This document shows positions 46,808-60,620 of a DNA stretch of 64,000 bases, in pieces. Origin of the DNA: Pseudoscleropodium purum (taxonomy: Eukaryota; Streptophyta; Bryopsida; Hypnales; Brachytheciaceae). Position 1 is the stretch's first letter; each line of letters begins with the position of its first letter. The position numbers were made by a program, and so were the translations under genes. The DNA lies in the NCBI GenBank assembly GCA_963969395.1, contig OZ017796.1, forward strand, positions 10,480,501 to 10,544,500, in the 5' to 3' direction. The notes under the pieces were generated by a model that searched no databases, was not told the origin of the DNA, and saw only the letters and a list, made by a program, of their open reading frames with translations.

Positions 46808-48585
46808 AAAATAGTCCACCAGCATATAATATACCATATTGTGGAGAACTAGCCAGGGCACACTTCTGATAGTGGCAGACATACACTAAATAATACTATT
46901 CATTCAGTTAACCCTTAACCCTCTAAAGGACTTAAGGCAACCAAGCCTATTACCATGCAAACATGGACACATGTTGTTGAGAGGTGTGTGCTTGTTTTAC
47001 AAGTCATATCCAAGTGGAATTATAATTTTCTGTTCAAAATTGTAATTTTTGTGAATTTTTTAAGTGGTTTGCCTTAAATTACAAGTCCAATCATGGAGTG
47101 GAGACATGAACATCCTATTTAACAATCCATAACTGCTCTCCCATGTATCCACTAGAATTTTAGTGTTTACTATAATTAAAGGATTGACATGTTATCCTTT
47201 AGCATTAATACAATGATTTTGTTACAAAATGAACAGATTTGGATGATAGGTTGAATAGAATTGGAGCCAAAAAAAGGATGACGGACAACAAACAAAAATT
47301 GGTTGGTCTACCTTAGTTCATTGCCATATGGTCAAACTCTATTCCTAAATTCAATTTAGCATCTAATTAATTCATATTCAAGTTTAAAAGTAATATTTTT
47401 GTTACATGAGATTATCTATTATCTATCAATTTGAAAAATCTTTGTAAGTTTTGTAATAAATTATAATTGTTATAATTTTAAAACTAATAAGTAAAAATAA
47501 ATTGATAAATAAAATAAAAACAATTCAATTAATTTGAAATTTTTCTGAGAGGTAAATGTGGAGACAATAGCGTGAAATCTTTTCAAGTAATTTTTCTCTT
47601 CTTTACATCTAAAATCCCCTTAGCAATGACTTCATGCCAAATCACCAATATCATCTTCACTTTAGCCTTTATATAGTTGAATGATTAAACTTTAATAATT
47701 TTCATGTGTGGACAAAAATCTTTTCTATATATAGTGATTTATAACAAATTTTTGGTGAAAAAATCAAATTATTGTAGTCTCTCTCTCTCATCATATCAAT
47801 TAGAATTCATAATAGAATAATTTGGAATTTTGACTGAAAATGAAAGTTAGAATAAGAAACAATATTTTGTTTTTCAAACTTGAAAATCATTTTAAAGAAG
47901 ATTATACAAATGAAACACTTACAAGTTTTGGTTATTTGGATTTTAACATACAGAGCTTCCATTTGCAACAACTCATTGAATTTTGAATTTTGTCCAAAGT
48001 TTTGAAATGGAATTGAAAGATAACTTCTTAAGTTTCATTTTCTAAATTTAAATTAAAACCAAATATGAATATATTGAAAGTTACAATCAAGTTTGACGAA
48101 GGCACATCTACTTTGGAGATGTAAGAATCTTTAGGGGTTGAAGGATACTCCATGTTCCATTTGATCAAACTTCATTAATTTTCTATATCAAAATCTATCT
48201 TTCTAAAATTTAATATTTTTTCATGTAATAATATATATCCAAATTTTAATTTAATTATTTATAATTAAATTTATTAAAATAAAATTCACATGATTTTTTG
48301 AAATAATTTCTTTGTAAAAATTATAAAAATTCTTACTATTTTAAGTCTTACAATTTACAAGGATGAGACTTTCAAATTGTAAAAAGATGTGACTTTCAAA
48401 AAAATCAAAAAAATTCTCATTTAAATTTTTTTTAGAAAATTTTTAAATTTTTAAAAATAAAAAAATAATAGCTTGTTGGAATTACTATTTTTAAGTCAAG
48501 TTCTAAGACAATTAAAATCAAGAACTGTGCAAAAATTAGATTTTACACTAAAACTATGCCCCCTTCTCACAAGTTTGTCTTTTAA
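46808..48585. other. AT-rich intergenic region
   Basis: No gene recognised. Very AT-rich at 48180-48480. A TTAACCCTCTAAAGGACTT word near 46918 resembles the end of the candidate element at 48586 but no convincing partner was found. Confidence 0.4.
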
Positions 48586-49503
48586 CCCCTAAAGGACCAA
48601 ATGTTGTTTTTGGCACAAATCAATTTTGGGCAGGTGAATGTGAGTGGAGGTTTTCATATTTTTGGCCTACATTTTAATAGAAGATGTGGATGAGGAATAT
48701 CTTTCATGTGTACTAAATTTCAAGACATTTGGAAATATGAGTCAAAAGTTATAGCCTAATATGTAATTTATTTCTCAACTTGGGCAATCCAAGCATATCT
48801 GAAAAAATCACTCTTCTCAAAAACAAAAATTTAAAATTAATTTTCTAGATTTATATATACATAGAAAGCATTGAATCATTCCATTTTGATCAATGAGTCA
48901 AAAGTTATGAGGTGTTTTAGTTTGTAGGTTGTCATGGATTCTCTACTCCAAAATAAACTTTGAAGTTCTTTATTGAACTCAATTTTCAATATTTTGAAAA
49001 AAATAAAAATATTTGGTGAAGATTTTTTATTACAACATTACAAACATTGGGATTGGCACTTTTCAATTCCATAACTAAATTATTAACATTTTAGTATTTT
49101 GATTCATTCTCTACTTCTTTCTACTTACTACTTTTTTCCTATATGTTGTATAATTTTAAATGATCTCAAACTTTTCAAGCATGTAGCCAACTTGCCTTGA
49201 AAAAAGAATTCAAAGAATTGCATCCATTTTGGACATTTTTTCATACAAATGTGACCTTGTAAAGTGCAACAGCCCATTTTTTTGCAGGGCCCCAAAAAGG
49301 CCTTTTGTCAATTCAAACTCTAATATCTTGCAATCTATGTGGTGAAAATTTCTGAATTTTTGTGCACATCTTCTAAAATTATCATACTACAAAATCCTAT
49401 AGTTGGATGTGTCCAAAAATGATTAATTTTTTTTTTATACTTGTCCTAAAAATGGCAGTTTTGGAGCGTTTTTGGTGAAAACATAGTCAAGGAACTTTAG
49501 GGG
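48586..49503. mobile_element. Candidate TTAA-flanked element (918 bp)
   Basis: TTAACCCCTAAAG at 48582-48594 and its exact reverse complement CTTTAGGGGTTAA at 49495-49507 bracket an AT-rich segment. TTAA duplications with CCC-starting ends are typical of piggyBac; TTA with ACCCC ends would fit Harbinger. The perfect match is only 13 bases and there is no transposase, so chance in AT-rich DNA cannot be excluded. Confidence 0.35.
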
Positions 49504-49507
49504 TTAA

Positions 49508-52500
49508 CAATGATCTTGAAGTTAACCTTGGAATTCCTAAATTATTTGTTTCTTAATCCCTAAAATAATTACACACAAATTACATCCATTTGAGCAACTA
49601 TATATTATTCCTATTCTTAAACTCTTTTATTTTTGTTGGTCAATGTTAGAAGTCAAAAGAGTTTTAAATTCTCTTTTTTATACATTTTTTGGACACTTTG
49701 CCACTTGTAGAAACATGGTTCACATAGACTAAACAAAAAAATTTCAAAATTCTTTTTTTATATCTAATTGTAGGATCTTGTATTAGACTAGTGTAAAAAT
49801 GAGTTGAAAGAATTTTAGAAACTTTGACCGTGTAAATTGTAAGATATTTGTATTTAAAGTGATAGTAAATACTTTTTGGGTACCTTGTGTGAGTAGATTA
49901 CAAGACTTTGCATCTTCTTAACTTAAATTTTTTGCACTATAGATCTTGAGTTTCTAATTCTGATTGTTGAAGAATTGAGTTCAAAATTTAGAATTTTTTA
50001 AATTAAAAAAAGGCCTTGATTATCATACTTAAAAAAATTGTTAAGTAGAAGCAAATATACGATAACTTTGAGGTGGATTTGAAAAACACTAATTTCAACT
50101 GTGCTATTGTATTATTCTAGAAAGTAAATTGCACCATGTGAAACTTTTTTTTTAATTGTAAAAATTGTGTTAAAAATTAAATCCTAGAAGATACTTTTTT
50201 TAAAGATTTTTTGTTTGCCTCCAAAACAAAAGTTCCATAACTTTCACACTACCAGTCCAAATAGATTGAATCAAATATTTCCATAAAAGAAAAATTATCA
50301 TTTATGAGAAAAAAATTATTTTGAATTTATATTATTTTTTTTGTTATGCCCAACAAACTCCATCTTGAGCTTTGGTTGGCATAATTTCCCCCCCCCCCCA
50401 ATCATTGCTATAAAATTCTATTTCTACAAATCCAAGTTTTTTTATCTTATGAAAAAATTTCAAAAAATCATGCCAAAAAAATAAGATCATACGAGCCTAA
50501 ATATGAATTACCATTTATTGTTGAAGAAACTTCGAGATTCCAAAGGCTAAAACACACACTTTTCTAATTCATCAAATTATACCAAGTGTGAGTCTTGAAG
50601 CTTAGTTTGCACAAACCATGTTTTTATTAGTGTACAAAATATACTATTAAGCAAAAAATATATATATCTAAAAGAAAATCTAGATTCCCATGAATAGTAG
50701 TAGCACATTTTACAAAAGATTGAATTGGGTCAAATTTGGAAAAGGGTTAAATTATGTACTCAATTGAAAGATTGCAAGATTACTTTAGAAATTTTGTTGT
50801 AAATAATTGAAATTCTGCTAAGATAAATACATCACTAATTCATGCAATAAGAATGTTGTTACTTCTTTCCATGATATACTATGTGATTTTTCTTAAAGTT
50901 TTCCTAATAAATATCAATTGGATGTATCCAAGTAAATGGTTAACTGTTTAGGGTTTCATTTGAATGAATGGAAGATTTGTGAAGATTATTGTATATCCAT
51001 TAGAAGACATTTGGGGCCTTCAGAAGACTATAAGTTCCAGGTTGTGAGAATTGTCTCGACCGCATGGGAACAATATTAGTTATGGACTTCGACGTGGTTG
51101 AGACAGTGCCACATCATTTTTAAAAAAGACTCATTATTTTAGAAAAAAAATTTAGACAAGGCCGCATTCTCTTATTGCCAAGGGAACGGCCTAAAACGGC
51201 CCTCCCTTGGCCTAAAATGTCTTTGAATGCCATATCTGCTTAACATCTTGGTCAAAAAATAAATAATTAAAAGGGTACCTAAATTTTTGGAAAATTATTA
51301 ATCTAATTTACCCCAAAACAAAATATATATATTAAAGAATTGATTAATTTATAGAAATTCAACTCATTCCATACAATCTTGTTTTTCCACTTTGTCAATA
51401 ATTGTAAACATATATTGCAAAGTTTTTTGCCTAGCAAATTTGACTGTTTTAAAGCACAATTTTTCTCAAAACAAAACATAACTTTCTCATGCAATGTAAT
51501 AGACCTTGACACTTAACAAAACCCTTGATACATGAGGTAGAGAGTTTAGAGTTTGGAGATCAATACAAAAATTTAGTAAATGTATATTGTAGATGAAAGT
51601 AGCAACAACCATCCAATTGAGAAATTGTGAGAACAACTTGGATAAATGCCTAACTTTTTTCAATTATGTTTTTCAATTGGTCAATTTTAATATATATTAT
51701 TTTTAGACATTCTAACTATTTTTTGCACTCTAATTAATTATTAGGCAATAAAATGTCCAAGTTGCTAGGAAGCTATAGTACATTAGTAGTGCAACTTGGG
51801 ATTTTTACTCACTTTTCTATAGACATAAATTGGCTTGAAAGGAACTTGAATGCATTTAGTCCTCTATGTGTAGAATGTTTTTTTATATAAGGATGTATTT
51901 GAATGTGGGGAAGGATGTTCCAAATGCTTTAAATTTGTTTGTAAACTTTGAAAGTGTAGTGTTTGTATTATATGAATTCAAGAATTATTTTGAGGCGTGA
52001 TCTAGAAAATGTTGTATGAATACATAGAACTAGTCAAATTCATTAAATTTTTTGTATACATTGACTTTCGTACTACATTAATAGTAGAAAATTACTCAAA
52101 ATCTGATGCCATTGTTTTGTACACATTGGCATGTGAATCAAGAACATTGTTGCAACAATATTTTATAACATTCATCATATAGAATTTCTCAAAAAGGTTT
52201 ACATCACACATATTTTGAAATTTAAAAAAATGCTTTGAATTAGTAGAAAGGTTGTGTATATATGCAATTGGCAATATTAAATGTGAATAGTGACCTTTCA
52301 TACATTGTGAGAGAATGTTAATTTCTAGAAATACCACAGATGCTTTTCCAAAGGGATTCACATGGCATTTTCCTATTAATTGTTAAACTTCTCAAAAAAA
52401 CTAAAATGGATATACATGTCATTCCTTCATTTGTTGAGATTGGTGCCTATAATTGACCACCCTCCCACCCTACATTTGTATCTGTGTGGCATCAATGTGG

Positions 52501-53059
52501 TTGACAAACAATATGGGATATTTCAAACATGTTTACCATATTTATATTTTGTATTTGTAATTTTGTATTCGTACTTCTCTATCTATTGTTGTATTTGTAT
52601 TTTGTACTAGTATGCTATATGTATATGTTATATCTATATTGTGTATGTATATTCCGTACGTATATTTTGTATTTGGTTGAGATGGTTGAGATTGGCCCAA
52701 TTGGACGTCCTAAATTAATATTTGCCCTTATCTAGACTCAATTTATCCCTCAATCCTGAGTCTCATTTGAAGGCTCTCATTTTTCCTCAACAACACTCCA
52801 TTGATTGTTGGAAGAGAAATCTCTTTATTTTATGAATTAGATTGATAGCTCAAGTTTTTTAGGAAGGGGGGGGGGCAACAAGAAGAGGGGAGCGCATTTT
52901 TTTGTTACATTGTGAAATATTCTATATACATGTAGTGCATCATTCCTTTCTTTCATTTGACATTCATTCTCTAAAAAGGACAAAAATTCACCTTTGGACA
53001 TGGATATAATAAAAAGATTAGCAATTGTATTGGCATGTATAACTGGTTTGAACACCATC
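49508..53059. other. AT-rich intergenic region
   Basis: No gene recognised. Contains a C-run (50389-50399), a GC-richer patch at 51050-51230, a GTAT/TTTGTA-rich array at 52505-52680 and a G-run (about 52865-52875). The open frames 52092-52361 and 52380-52735 are low-complexity and not supported. Confidence 0.45.
52505..52680 (+). repeat. GTAT-rich degenerate array
   Basis: Preceded by CCACCCTCCCACCC and ACAATATGGGATA, as in the related places at 39245 and 61900, and followed by irregular TATTTGTATTTTGTA and GTATGTATATTCCGTA words. Short frames encoding Tyr/Phe/Cys/Ile runs over it are artefacts of the array. Confidence 0.6.
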
Positions 53060-53890
53060 TCCATTAGAAGAAAATGAGGAATTTTGAAACTATAGTGTGC
53101 AACTTGTTTTGTAGTTGCATAGGACGTTTACAACTAGGTGACAATTTAGAGCCTACAATTGCATTGGACAAGTTGCATTAGTTGCAGTCTAGTCACAATT
53201 TTTTGTGTCATCCAACAGTATGTAAAGAACTTCATCAATGTTTACAACTTATTTGCAACTTGTAGATTTGTGGATTCTAAAATATTAATCTCAATGATTT
53301 GTAAATTTCAAAATTTCATATCTTCCTTCTTTTGGATAATTTTTTTTCTAAACTATCTTTTTTCTAGATTTTTGAATTTCAAATCTACCTTTTTCTAGAT
53401 TTAAAATGTACCTTCTTCCTAAATTTCATAGATTTTAAAATTTATTGAAATTTAATTATTTTTTATTTCTACAAATTGTAGAAATCTTAGAATTCTATCT
53501 AAAAAATTCATTGTATTAGACTACAACAATTTATGAAACAATCTTATATGTCCAATCTAATGGTACTCTTTACATTTGATATGGGACAAATTATATAAGA
53601 CAAATGGGAATGAACTTTGAGAGTAGCTAAGAAACAACTAGAGTACGACTAAAAAGCAACTAGGAAACAACTATATTCATTTTAGAATTGCATTCTTTTC
53701 CTAGTTGTTTCCTAGTTGTTTTTTGCAACTATAGAATGAGTGCTTTGCAACTAAAACAATGTATCAATGTTGTAAAACAACAACATAAAACAATTACATT
53801 AGATTTGGTGCTTAAAAGAGAGGATTTCAGTTGCACGATAGTTGTATAGGACACTAGTTGCGTAGTAGTCAGTTGTGCCAGACATGTGAT
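53060..53890. mobile_element. Possible non-autonomous transposon with TAGTTGC motifs
   Basis: The words TAGTTGC, GTTGCA and their complements occur many times, concentrated near both ends (53090-53190 and 53700-53880). TAGTTGCATAGGAC at the left and TAGTTGTATAGGAC at the right are near-identical. At 53670-53735 there is a hairpin formed by CAACTAGGAAACAACTA and TAGTTGTTTCCTAGTTG. Subterminal motif clusters of this kind are found in hAT and Mutator-type elements, but I could not fix the ends or a target duplication. Confidence 0.35.
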
Positions 53891-56800
53891 ATGATTCTTA
53901 TCACACTAAAATGTGAAATAGAGTACAATAAGTTTACTAGGTTTATACAAAAGTTACTTAGATATTTCAATATTAAAGTCCTCAAATCTTTTTTAAGTTA
54001 CAATCATCCTAAACTAATCTAGCTTTCTATTATGTTTCTTGATACTAACATTGATTTTTCACCTCTCCAATATGAGGGAGTCAACACAAGAATCAATGAT
54101 ATAGTTAATCTTTCAAATATAAATTTTTGTTTTGTAAGAAGTTCTTGTCTATTTGATTAAGTGGAAAATTTGACTTGCTAGATTTGTAGGGAATTTATAC
54201 TTTATACTAAAAAATAATTGAATCAACACAAAAATTAGTTTCAAATAGCAAATTGCAAAAATTAGTGCATTGTAAAGGTGATATTTCTCCCAAGTACAAC
54301 TAAATAGACAAGTTTGGTGATAGACAAGGCTACTTTGTTCATGCTACTAAAGTGTTTTAGACATAGCTAGCAAAGTATTTGTCAAAGAATATAGGTTGTC
54401 TTGGTAACTTTTCAGTAGAGATTATTCTTCTTCATACATTTTTGGGTTAAGGACATTGTAATTGCCATAGACAGTTTGTTTGTCAATATTTTTTAATTTT
54501 AAATCTTCTATGCTATTTCTATATGAAACAAAATCATAATTTCAACATCTAAGGTAAATTCTAATTGCAATTTCATACAAATTGCAATTTCAATATGAAG
54601 AAACTTCAATTCTTCTTTTGAGTGAATAATAAAAATTCAATATCACTATGCCTATGAAGCAAAAAAGAGAAGGCAACCATGTCCTTGCCATTTATTACAA
54701 GAGTACAAATAAGTAAGCCAATATGCTATATACAATCAACTTTAAAAATAAACACCTCATAATTTGGGCTTAAAAAATTCCAATTTTTACTATTTTGTAA
54801 ATGATTTCACATTTAGTTTTTTGAATTTGATCATTTGCAATGAGGATATTTTTATTTGAAGTCAATTGATATATATTGAAATACACAAAAAAAAAATTGG
54901 GTAGAGAAAGATTTGATACATAGCATGATCAATTACAAACTTTCAAGGACAATCAATAGAAGTCGAAGAGTTTTTTGAGGCACTAGTAAGAGCGGAAGCA
55001 ATTTGTAGTTCAAAGGAATACGCATAGACATTGTCAATCCAATTTTATGATGTAAAGGTATTTATGATTTCAATCTTTTTTTATATTTGTATAAAATGTT
55101 GTGAATTCAAAAAATATCATTAGTATAATTTTATATAAATTTGCTACAAATATCATCATTTTAAAAATTTTACTTTTGCTTGTAAAGATGAGAACCAAAA
55201 AACTATTGTCTTTTGAAGCATTATCAAACATTTTTAACAAAAGTAAGAATTAGTATTTAGATTTACTTAAAGACATTTAGTCATAAACAAAACATGCTTA
55301 TTTGTTAGGGTTGGTAATTCTAAAACAATAACTCTTCTATGATTGGAGCATTATAATAAGCAATGGAAATTCTTTTTACTCTTGCAACTAGATGATTTGC
55401 CACTGTTTGAAGCTTAAAATAGAAAATTGTATCAATAGGATAAACAAATGATGCATATTTTAAATAGGTGATCTACCATTTTGATTAAATGAAGTTTTTT
55501 TAGAGATGAAACTCAACAAAATGATCCCTTTATTGCCTTTTTTTTAACCCCTTAAAAAACATTCTAATTTGAAATTTAGGATTTGAACCTATTATTGTCT
55601 AATGGTGATTATATTTAGAAATTTTGAACTTAGATTTAGGATCAAAGATCCCAAATTAAAAAAAACAATACAAAATCAATCGTCTACAAAAGAAGGAGTA
55701 ATTTTTACACTTATCTTGAAGGAGATTCTTGGCACTGGAAATTTTGAGGTTTAGTTCTCCCTTCCTAATGGACATGCACATTAATTTGTATTAAGGTGAA
55801 AATACCCTAGAAATGGTTTGTCCATTCATTTCTAATAAATAAACTTCTATTGAAAGTGTCCTCTAAAGATAATTTCAACCATTTCCATTCTTAATTGCAA
55901 CTCATGTGCCATGTGCCATTGCCACAATCAAATAAAAGTATAAATAATTTTCTATTTTTTAATTTACAAAAACTTTGAAATTCAATAACTTTTTCACTAT
56001 AGGTCTAAACTCCATGAAACAAAGCGCATGCAACCTTCTTAAAAAAAAATCATTTCAACGGTACACAAGAATACAATTGGGGGACACATAGAGTCTAAGA
56101 GGTTTCATCATAATAAACAATAAAATAAAACAAACAAACAACCTAACATAAGAGATGGATTGGTTGATTTCCATTTTATGACGGTTTCAATGGCCTAGAG
56201 AGTTTTTCCTTTAAACATTCATTGTCTAAAAATTCTAAATTTTTTAATAAAAATTCATGATTCGTAATTGCTAATATTACAAAAATGATTTTTTCTTAGG
56301 AAAAATTGCTATCAACAAAATGGTGAATTGTTTACTTTGACAACTTAGGATGTTATTACCTTTGCTTAATCATCAAATACTTTTTGTCTTGGATGTAGTT
56401 TGCATGAATCATGAGGAACCACAAGACATCCACAATACTAATAACAAAAAACCAACTAGCAGTTCTTAGAATTACCTCCAAGATCACATAGAAGTAAAAT
56501 AGATCATAAAATTTTATGAAGCTAATATAACTCTAGCAAACTCTAAAAAAATCTTTTTCAATTCCAACTCAACATGGAAGTCCGCCCGAATTTCCCTTCA
56601 AAGACTAAAATAAACACATCTAATCACAACACCATCCATTTACAAGCACATGAAAAAGAACTTCATCCAATAAACACTTCTATAACTCGAACAACAACTT
56701 TTCAAAAGCAACCAATGAAAATCAAGAGAATTTGACAGGTGAAGAGTTTTTTTTGAAGCGAACACACAATAGTGAGTTGTTTTGGGCTTCAAATCACTTA

Positions 56801-57199
56801 TCCACTCAAGGTGACAAATAAAAATAGTATTAAAACATCACAAAATACAAAACCACTTAGCTTGTAGTTTTTCTGAATTGGCTAATAATAACATCAATGT
56901 CATTTAGACACTCAACTTTTCACATAAGAGGACCATAATAAGGCCCACTTCATAAGTATTGAAAACCTCATGGCTTCATATGGAAGTTAGGCATGTATTC
57001 ACACACAACCCCACAAAATTGCTTATTTTTTCCAAACAAGTCCAAAACAATCTCTGTTTTGGACACTCAAGTCACGCTTCCCTTGGCCGCACACCTGAAC
57101 CAATTCTTGTTCAACCTACTCTAATGACTCTTCATTGCATCCTAGTATAAGATTTCATGGCAACACCACAAGGTGCTAGTTTGGTGAGGATGTTGTCGA
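53891..57199. other. AT-rich intergenic region
   Basis: No gene, RNA or clear repeat recognised. Around 56940-57150 composition becomes richer in C as the pseudogene region is approached. Confidence 0.4.
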
Positions 57200-58430
57200 T
57201 CCATGGAACGAAGTACACAATTGTCACACTTGCAATTGATGAATCTTTACATGTGTGGAATTTGTATCCTTAATAGACCAAATTCATTGATACCATGAGC
57301 TTGCACTTGCAATTCTCCTTCTTCTCCATTGTACCCAAGACGGAAGATGTGGAATTGAAGAGGCATGCAAACCAAGTTGTTGTATGGATCCCGAATCTTC
57401 CAATTTTGCACCAACAATGCAAGAACAATGACAAAACAAGTTCTCTATGCATCCCACAACTTCTAAAGCAAAGCTACAGCATCCAAAGCCAAGGTTTTGA
57501 TAGGGGTTTAGGATTTCTCATTGGCTTTCGTCCTCATCCCTTTCCCAATCCTCGTCCACGTCATCTTCGTTTTGTCTTTCATCCTCACCATAAGTAATGT
57601 TATTGTGCAATGCCTCTATCTGTATTTCCAAATCGCACTCATAGCCTTCATAATATCCAAACTCAGTAAAAAAAACCACAATATTTATTCAAGGCCCCAT
57701 TACTACACGGCTCCCTCTTAAATATTGTTAAGGACCTATCCCACCAACAAGGTTCACTAATTCAGACTTGTAGATCATTCAACAAACAACATATGTCTAC
57801 TAATGTTTGCAATTGCCACTTGGTACTTCCATGCCACTGGTTGCACTTGTTGAAGGCCCCTATACCCAGCTCCATATTCAAGCTTCTTAGGAAACCTATG
57901 ACACTTCCATGCCTTGTCCCTTGAGTTGTACACACACATCCATTGTAAAAACACTAACATCACTTGGAAGGAATTTTCCACTTCATCCACCATCAAATGG
58001 ATAAGGACAAAATGATAGTCCCACACCGCCATTCCAACTTCATGAAGACTCAATGCAAAGGGGATTTGTCATTCCTCAAGTTGTACACCATAAAAGGAGT
58101 TCAACGTTCACCACATGCTTCATGGCCTGCTTCATGGCTAGATAAGAACTCGGGGTGGCGCCATCGTGTGAGATTGGGATCATCATTATTAGCGGGACAA
58201 CGCAATGCATTCATCTCCGAAACCTTGTGAGTCTCAAGTTTGAGGAGAAGAAGGCCATGAGCAGATGCAATGATGTTGTTGTAGGGGTTGCATCGACGGA
58301 TCCAATCCAAGAGGAGGTTGAAGGATGGTAAGGAGAGGCACATTGGGTCGAGACGAGTTGGGGAATGGTGGTGAATGCCCCTCCATGTCCACGGAATGTT
58401 GGGATCTTCTTCGTCATGGTCCAACATGCT
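57200..58430 (-). pseudogene. Degenerate F-box/kelch-like gene
   Basis: On the minus strand, pieces in different frames resemble the middle of plant F-box proteins with kelch-like or F-box-associated repeats: PSFNLLLDWI and NIIASAHGLLLLKLETHKV (58427-58200), then MVDEVENSFQVMLVF and VYNSRDKAWKCHRFP (58000-57880), in the order expected of such a protein. Frameshifts separate them, and no F-box helix or intact reading frame is seen. Composition is richer in GC than the surroundings, as expected of former coding DNA. The assignment rests on pattern recognition of short pieces and is tentative. Confidence 0.4.
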
Positions 58431-60450
58431 TGTGCGGTGGTAACTTTAGGGGTGCCATGAAATATTTTGTAAAATTAATTTGACATTTATAAAATTATCA
58501 AACTAAAAATAGAAGAATTGAAGTTCATTTATTGAGTTCTTATAATTGTAAGAAAGCCCTTAATTCTAGAAGGACGTGACTCTATCAATAACATAGACAA
58601 CCAAAAATGATCTGATTTCAAAATGACTAGGTGCATTAACATTCTTAATGATAGAAGTACAAGGCCAATCAACAACAATGAAGAAAATTTCAAGATGAAG
58701 AGGTGTATTTTTGCAATTTATGTACAATTTTCTTCAAAGTCATTCAATGGACATTTTGAGTCTTTGTTGTCTTTATAGGATGAATTAGTTCACATGGGGC
58801 CCAACTAACTTGTGGAAAATTCAAACATCAAAGAAAGCGTGTTGTTTGAAAAAACTAGGTGGCCTTATTGCCTCACTTTCAAATTTGATGATTCCTTGCT
58901 TTGTGAGAGTCTAGCTTTTGGAGAGCACTACAACTAGTTTTAAATGTTGCAATTAGTGATTTTAATACACAACACTTTTTTATTAGAAGAAGATATTAGC
59001 ATTAAAATGCACTTGAAGTTGGTCCAACATAAAATAATTAGAAATAAACAATTTCTACAAATAGTATAGTTGATTATGTTTTAGGGAGTCACTTACAAAT
59101 CTACAATTGGTAACGTAGAATAGTCTTTTTTTGTACTTAAAATGAAAATCCTTGTCTCCAAACATGTATGAAATTAAAATGAGCCTATTGAATGAAATTG
59201 TGATAGACTTCTGATGTATGTATAAATCCCCAAGAATGTTTAGTTTCACTCTTTATATTAAAACATCAGTTTGTTTATATTTAGAAGTCATGTTTAGCTC
59301 AAAAGTGTTTCAATTTTATTTATTGTAATCACATTATTGTATTTTTAATGGAAATGAATTGTTGTAACCATTATTGTAATACTAAACTATAAATTTATCT
59401 ATAATACAATTGTGGCCAACGCAAGAATAGAAATGTCTACCTTGGATCAACTATGGCTTAGAAATGTAATGGAAAATACTAATTTGAGGTATCATTCATG
59501 TAGGCTATTTCCTCTTCTGAATGAACATGCTCACCACTTGTAAGTAATCTAGAATAATAGAAAATCACATATTAAATTGGACATTTTATTTATAAAAAGA
59601 ATCCAATGAATTCATATGAAGTAGATTTAAATAATGCACAAAAAGTAACTAGTACAACCAAATTCATTAAGCATTTCAGCAGGCTTCCTATATAATTCTT
59701 AAGTAATTTGGATTTTGTCTAAGCTTTTGATAGGAATCCAAAGGGAATTCCAAACTTCTCCTAACCTCCATTTTTGGAATACAATATGAATAATTTGAGA
59801 CTTTTCAAGGTGATGTTAAGAAGGTGATTTGAAAAACTATCTTAATTAATGAAAAGTTAATTGCTTTGAAATCTAAAGAAACAAAATATTGAATGCAAAT
59901 GATGTGATGATACATTGATACTAAAAAGAACAAACTTACCTAGACTTGATATAGGACCAAAAATATTCATTTTCCATGAACACCCAATTCATGCCGACCT
60001 TTTAGACCACTCTCACCTTCTTTGGGGATTGAAAATGAAGGGACTCACAAATTGCACTACCCTTAAAACAAAGTTAATGTCACCTTTTAAGTAGCTTATA
60101 ATGGTTTATTGTCTCTTTCACAATATAACAACAAACCCACCACATAATCCACTCCAAAAAAATACTTTTAGAATCATATCATCTCTTGAAATTGGATATA
60201 TAAAGTAGCAAGTTGAGAGAAATGAAAGCAAAGAAGCTTGTACCTAGCAGAGCACTCAAATAATGAAACCTATCAACGATAAAGAAAGTGAAACACAACT
60301 AGTGGATTTCAAATAGAAAAGAAACCACCCACTTGAGGCGCTCCAAAATTCTTCTACAATGTTACAAGCCTTTCCACCTTTTTTGTCTCCGCTCATCCTT
60401 CACAAGCCTGCCTCTTCTACTATAGAGTTGTGTAAAAATAGAGGGACAGG

Positions 60451-60620
60451 ATATTAGGGTTTTCAAAGGGATGGGCTACGGCTACATTAGGGTTTTGAAA
60501 GGGATTCTCAAATTCCCTTTGGAATCTTACCTAATCTCATTTTCTACTTTAATGTTTTAAGAAATGAGGTTTGATTGAGTTTCAAAGGAGATTTAAGAAT
60601 CCCCTTTGAAATCCTAATAT
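60451..60620. mobile_element. Small foldback MITE candidate (170 bp)
   Basis: Begins ATATTAGGGTTTTCAAAGGG and ends with the near-perfect reverse complement (CCCCTTTGAAATCCTAATAT). A second partial inverted pair lies inside (TTTTGAAAGGGATTC and AATTCCCTTTGGAATC). No coding capacity. The flanks do not show an unambiguous target duplication. Confidence 0.5.

Noticed and set aside
46918..48143. A second TTAACCC-ended element ending at CTTTAGGGGTTGAAG
   Set aside because: The two ends match only partly, and the right side lacks the TTAA; likely chance.
52380..52735. Tyr/Phe/Cys-rich membrane-like frames
   Set aside because: They are produced by the GTAT/TTTGTA-type array and carry no family signal.
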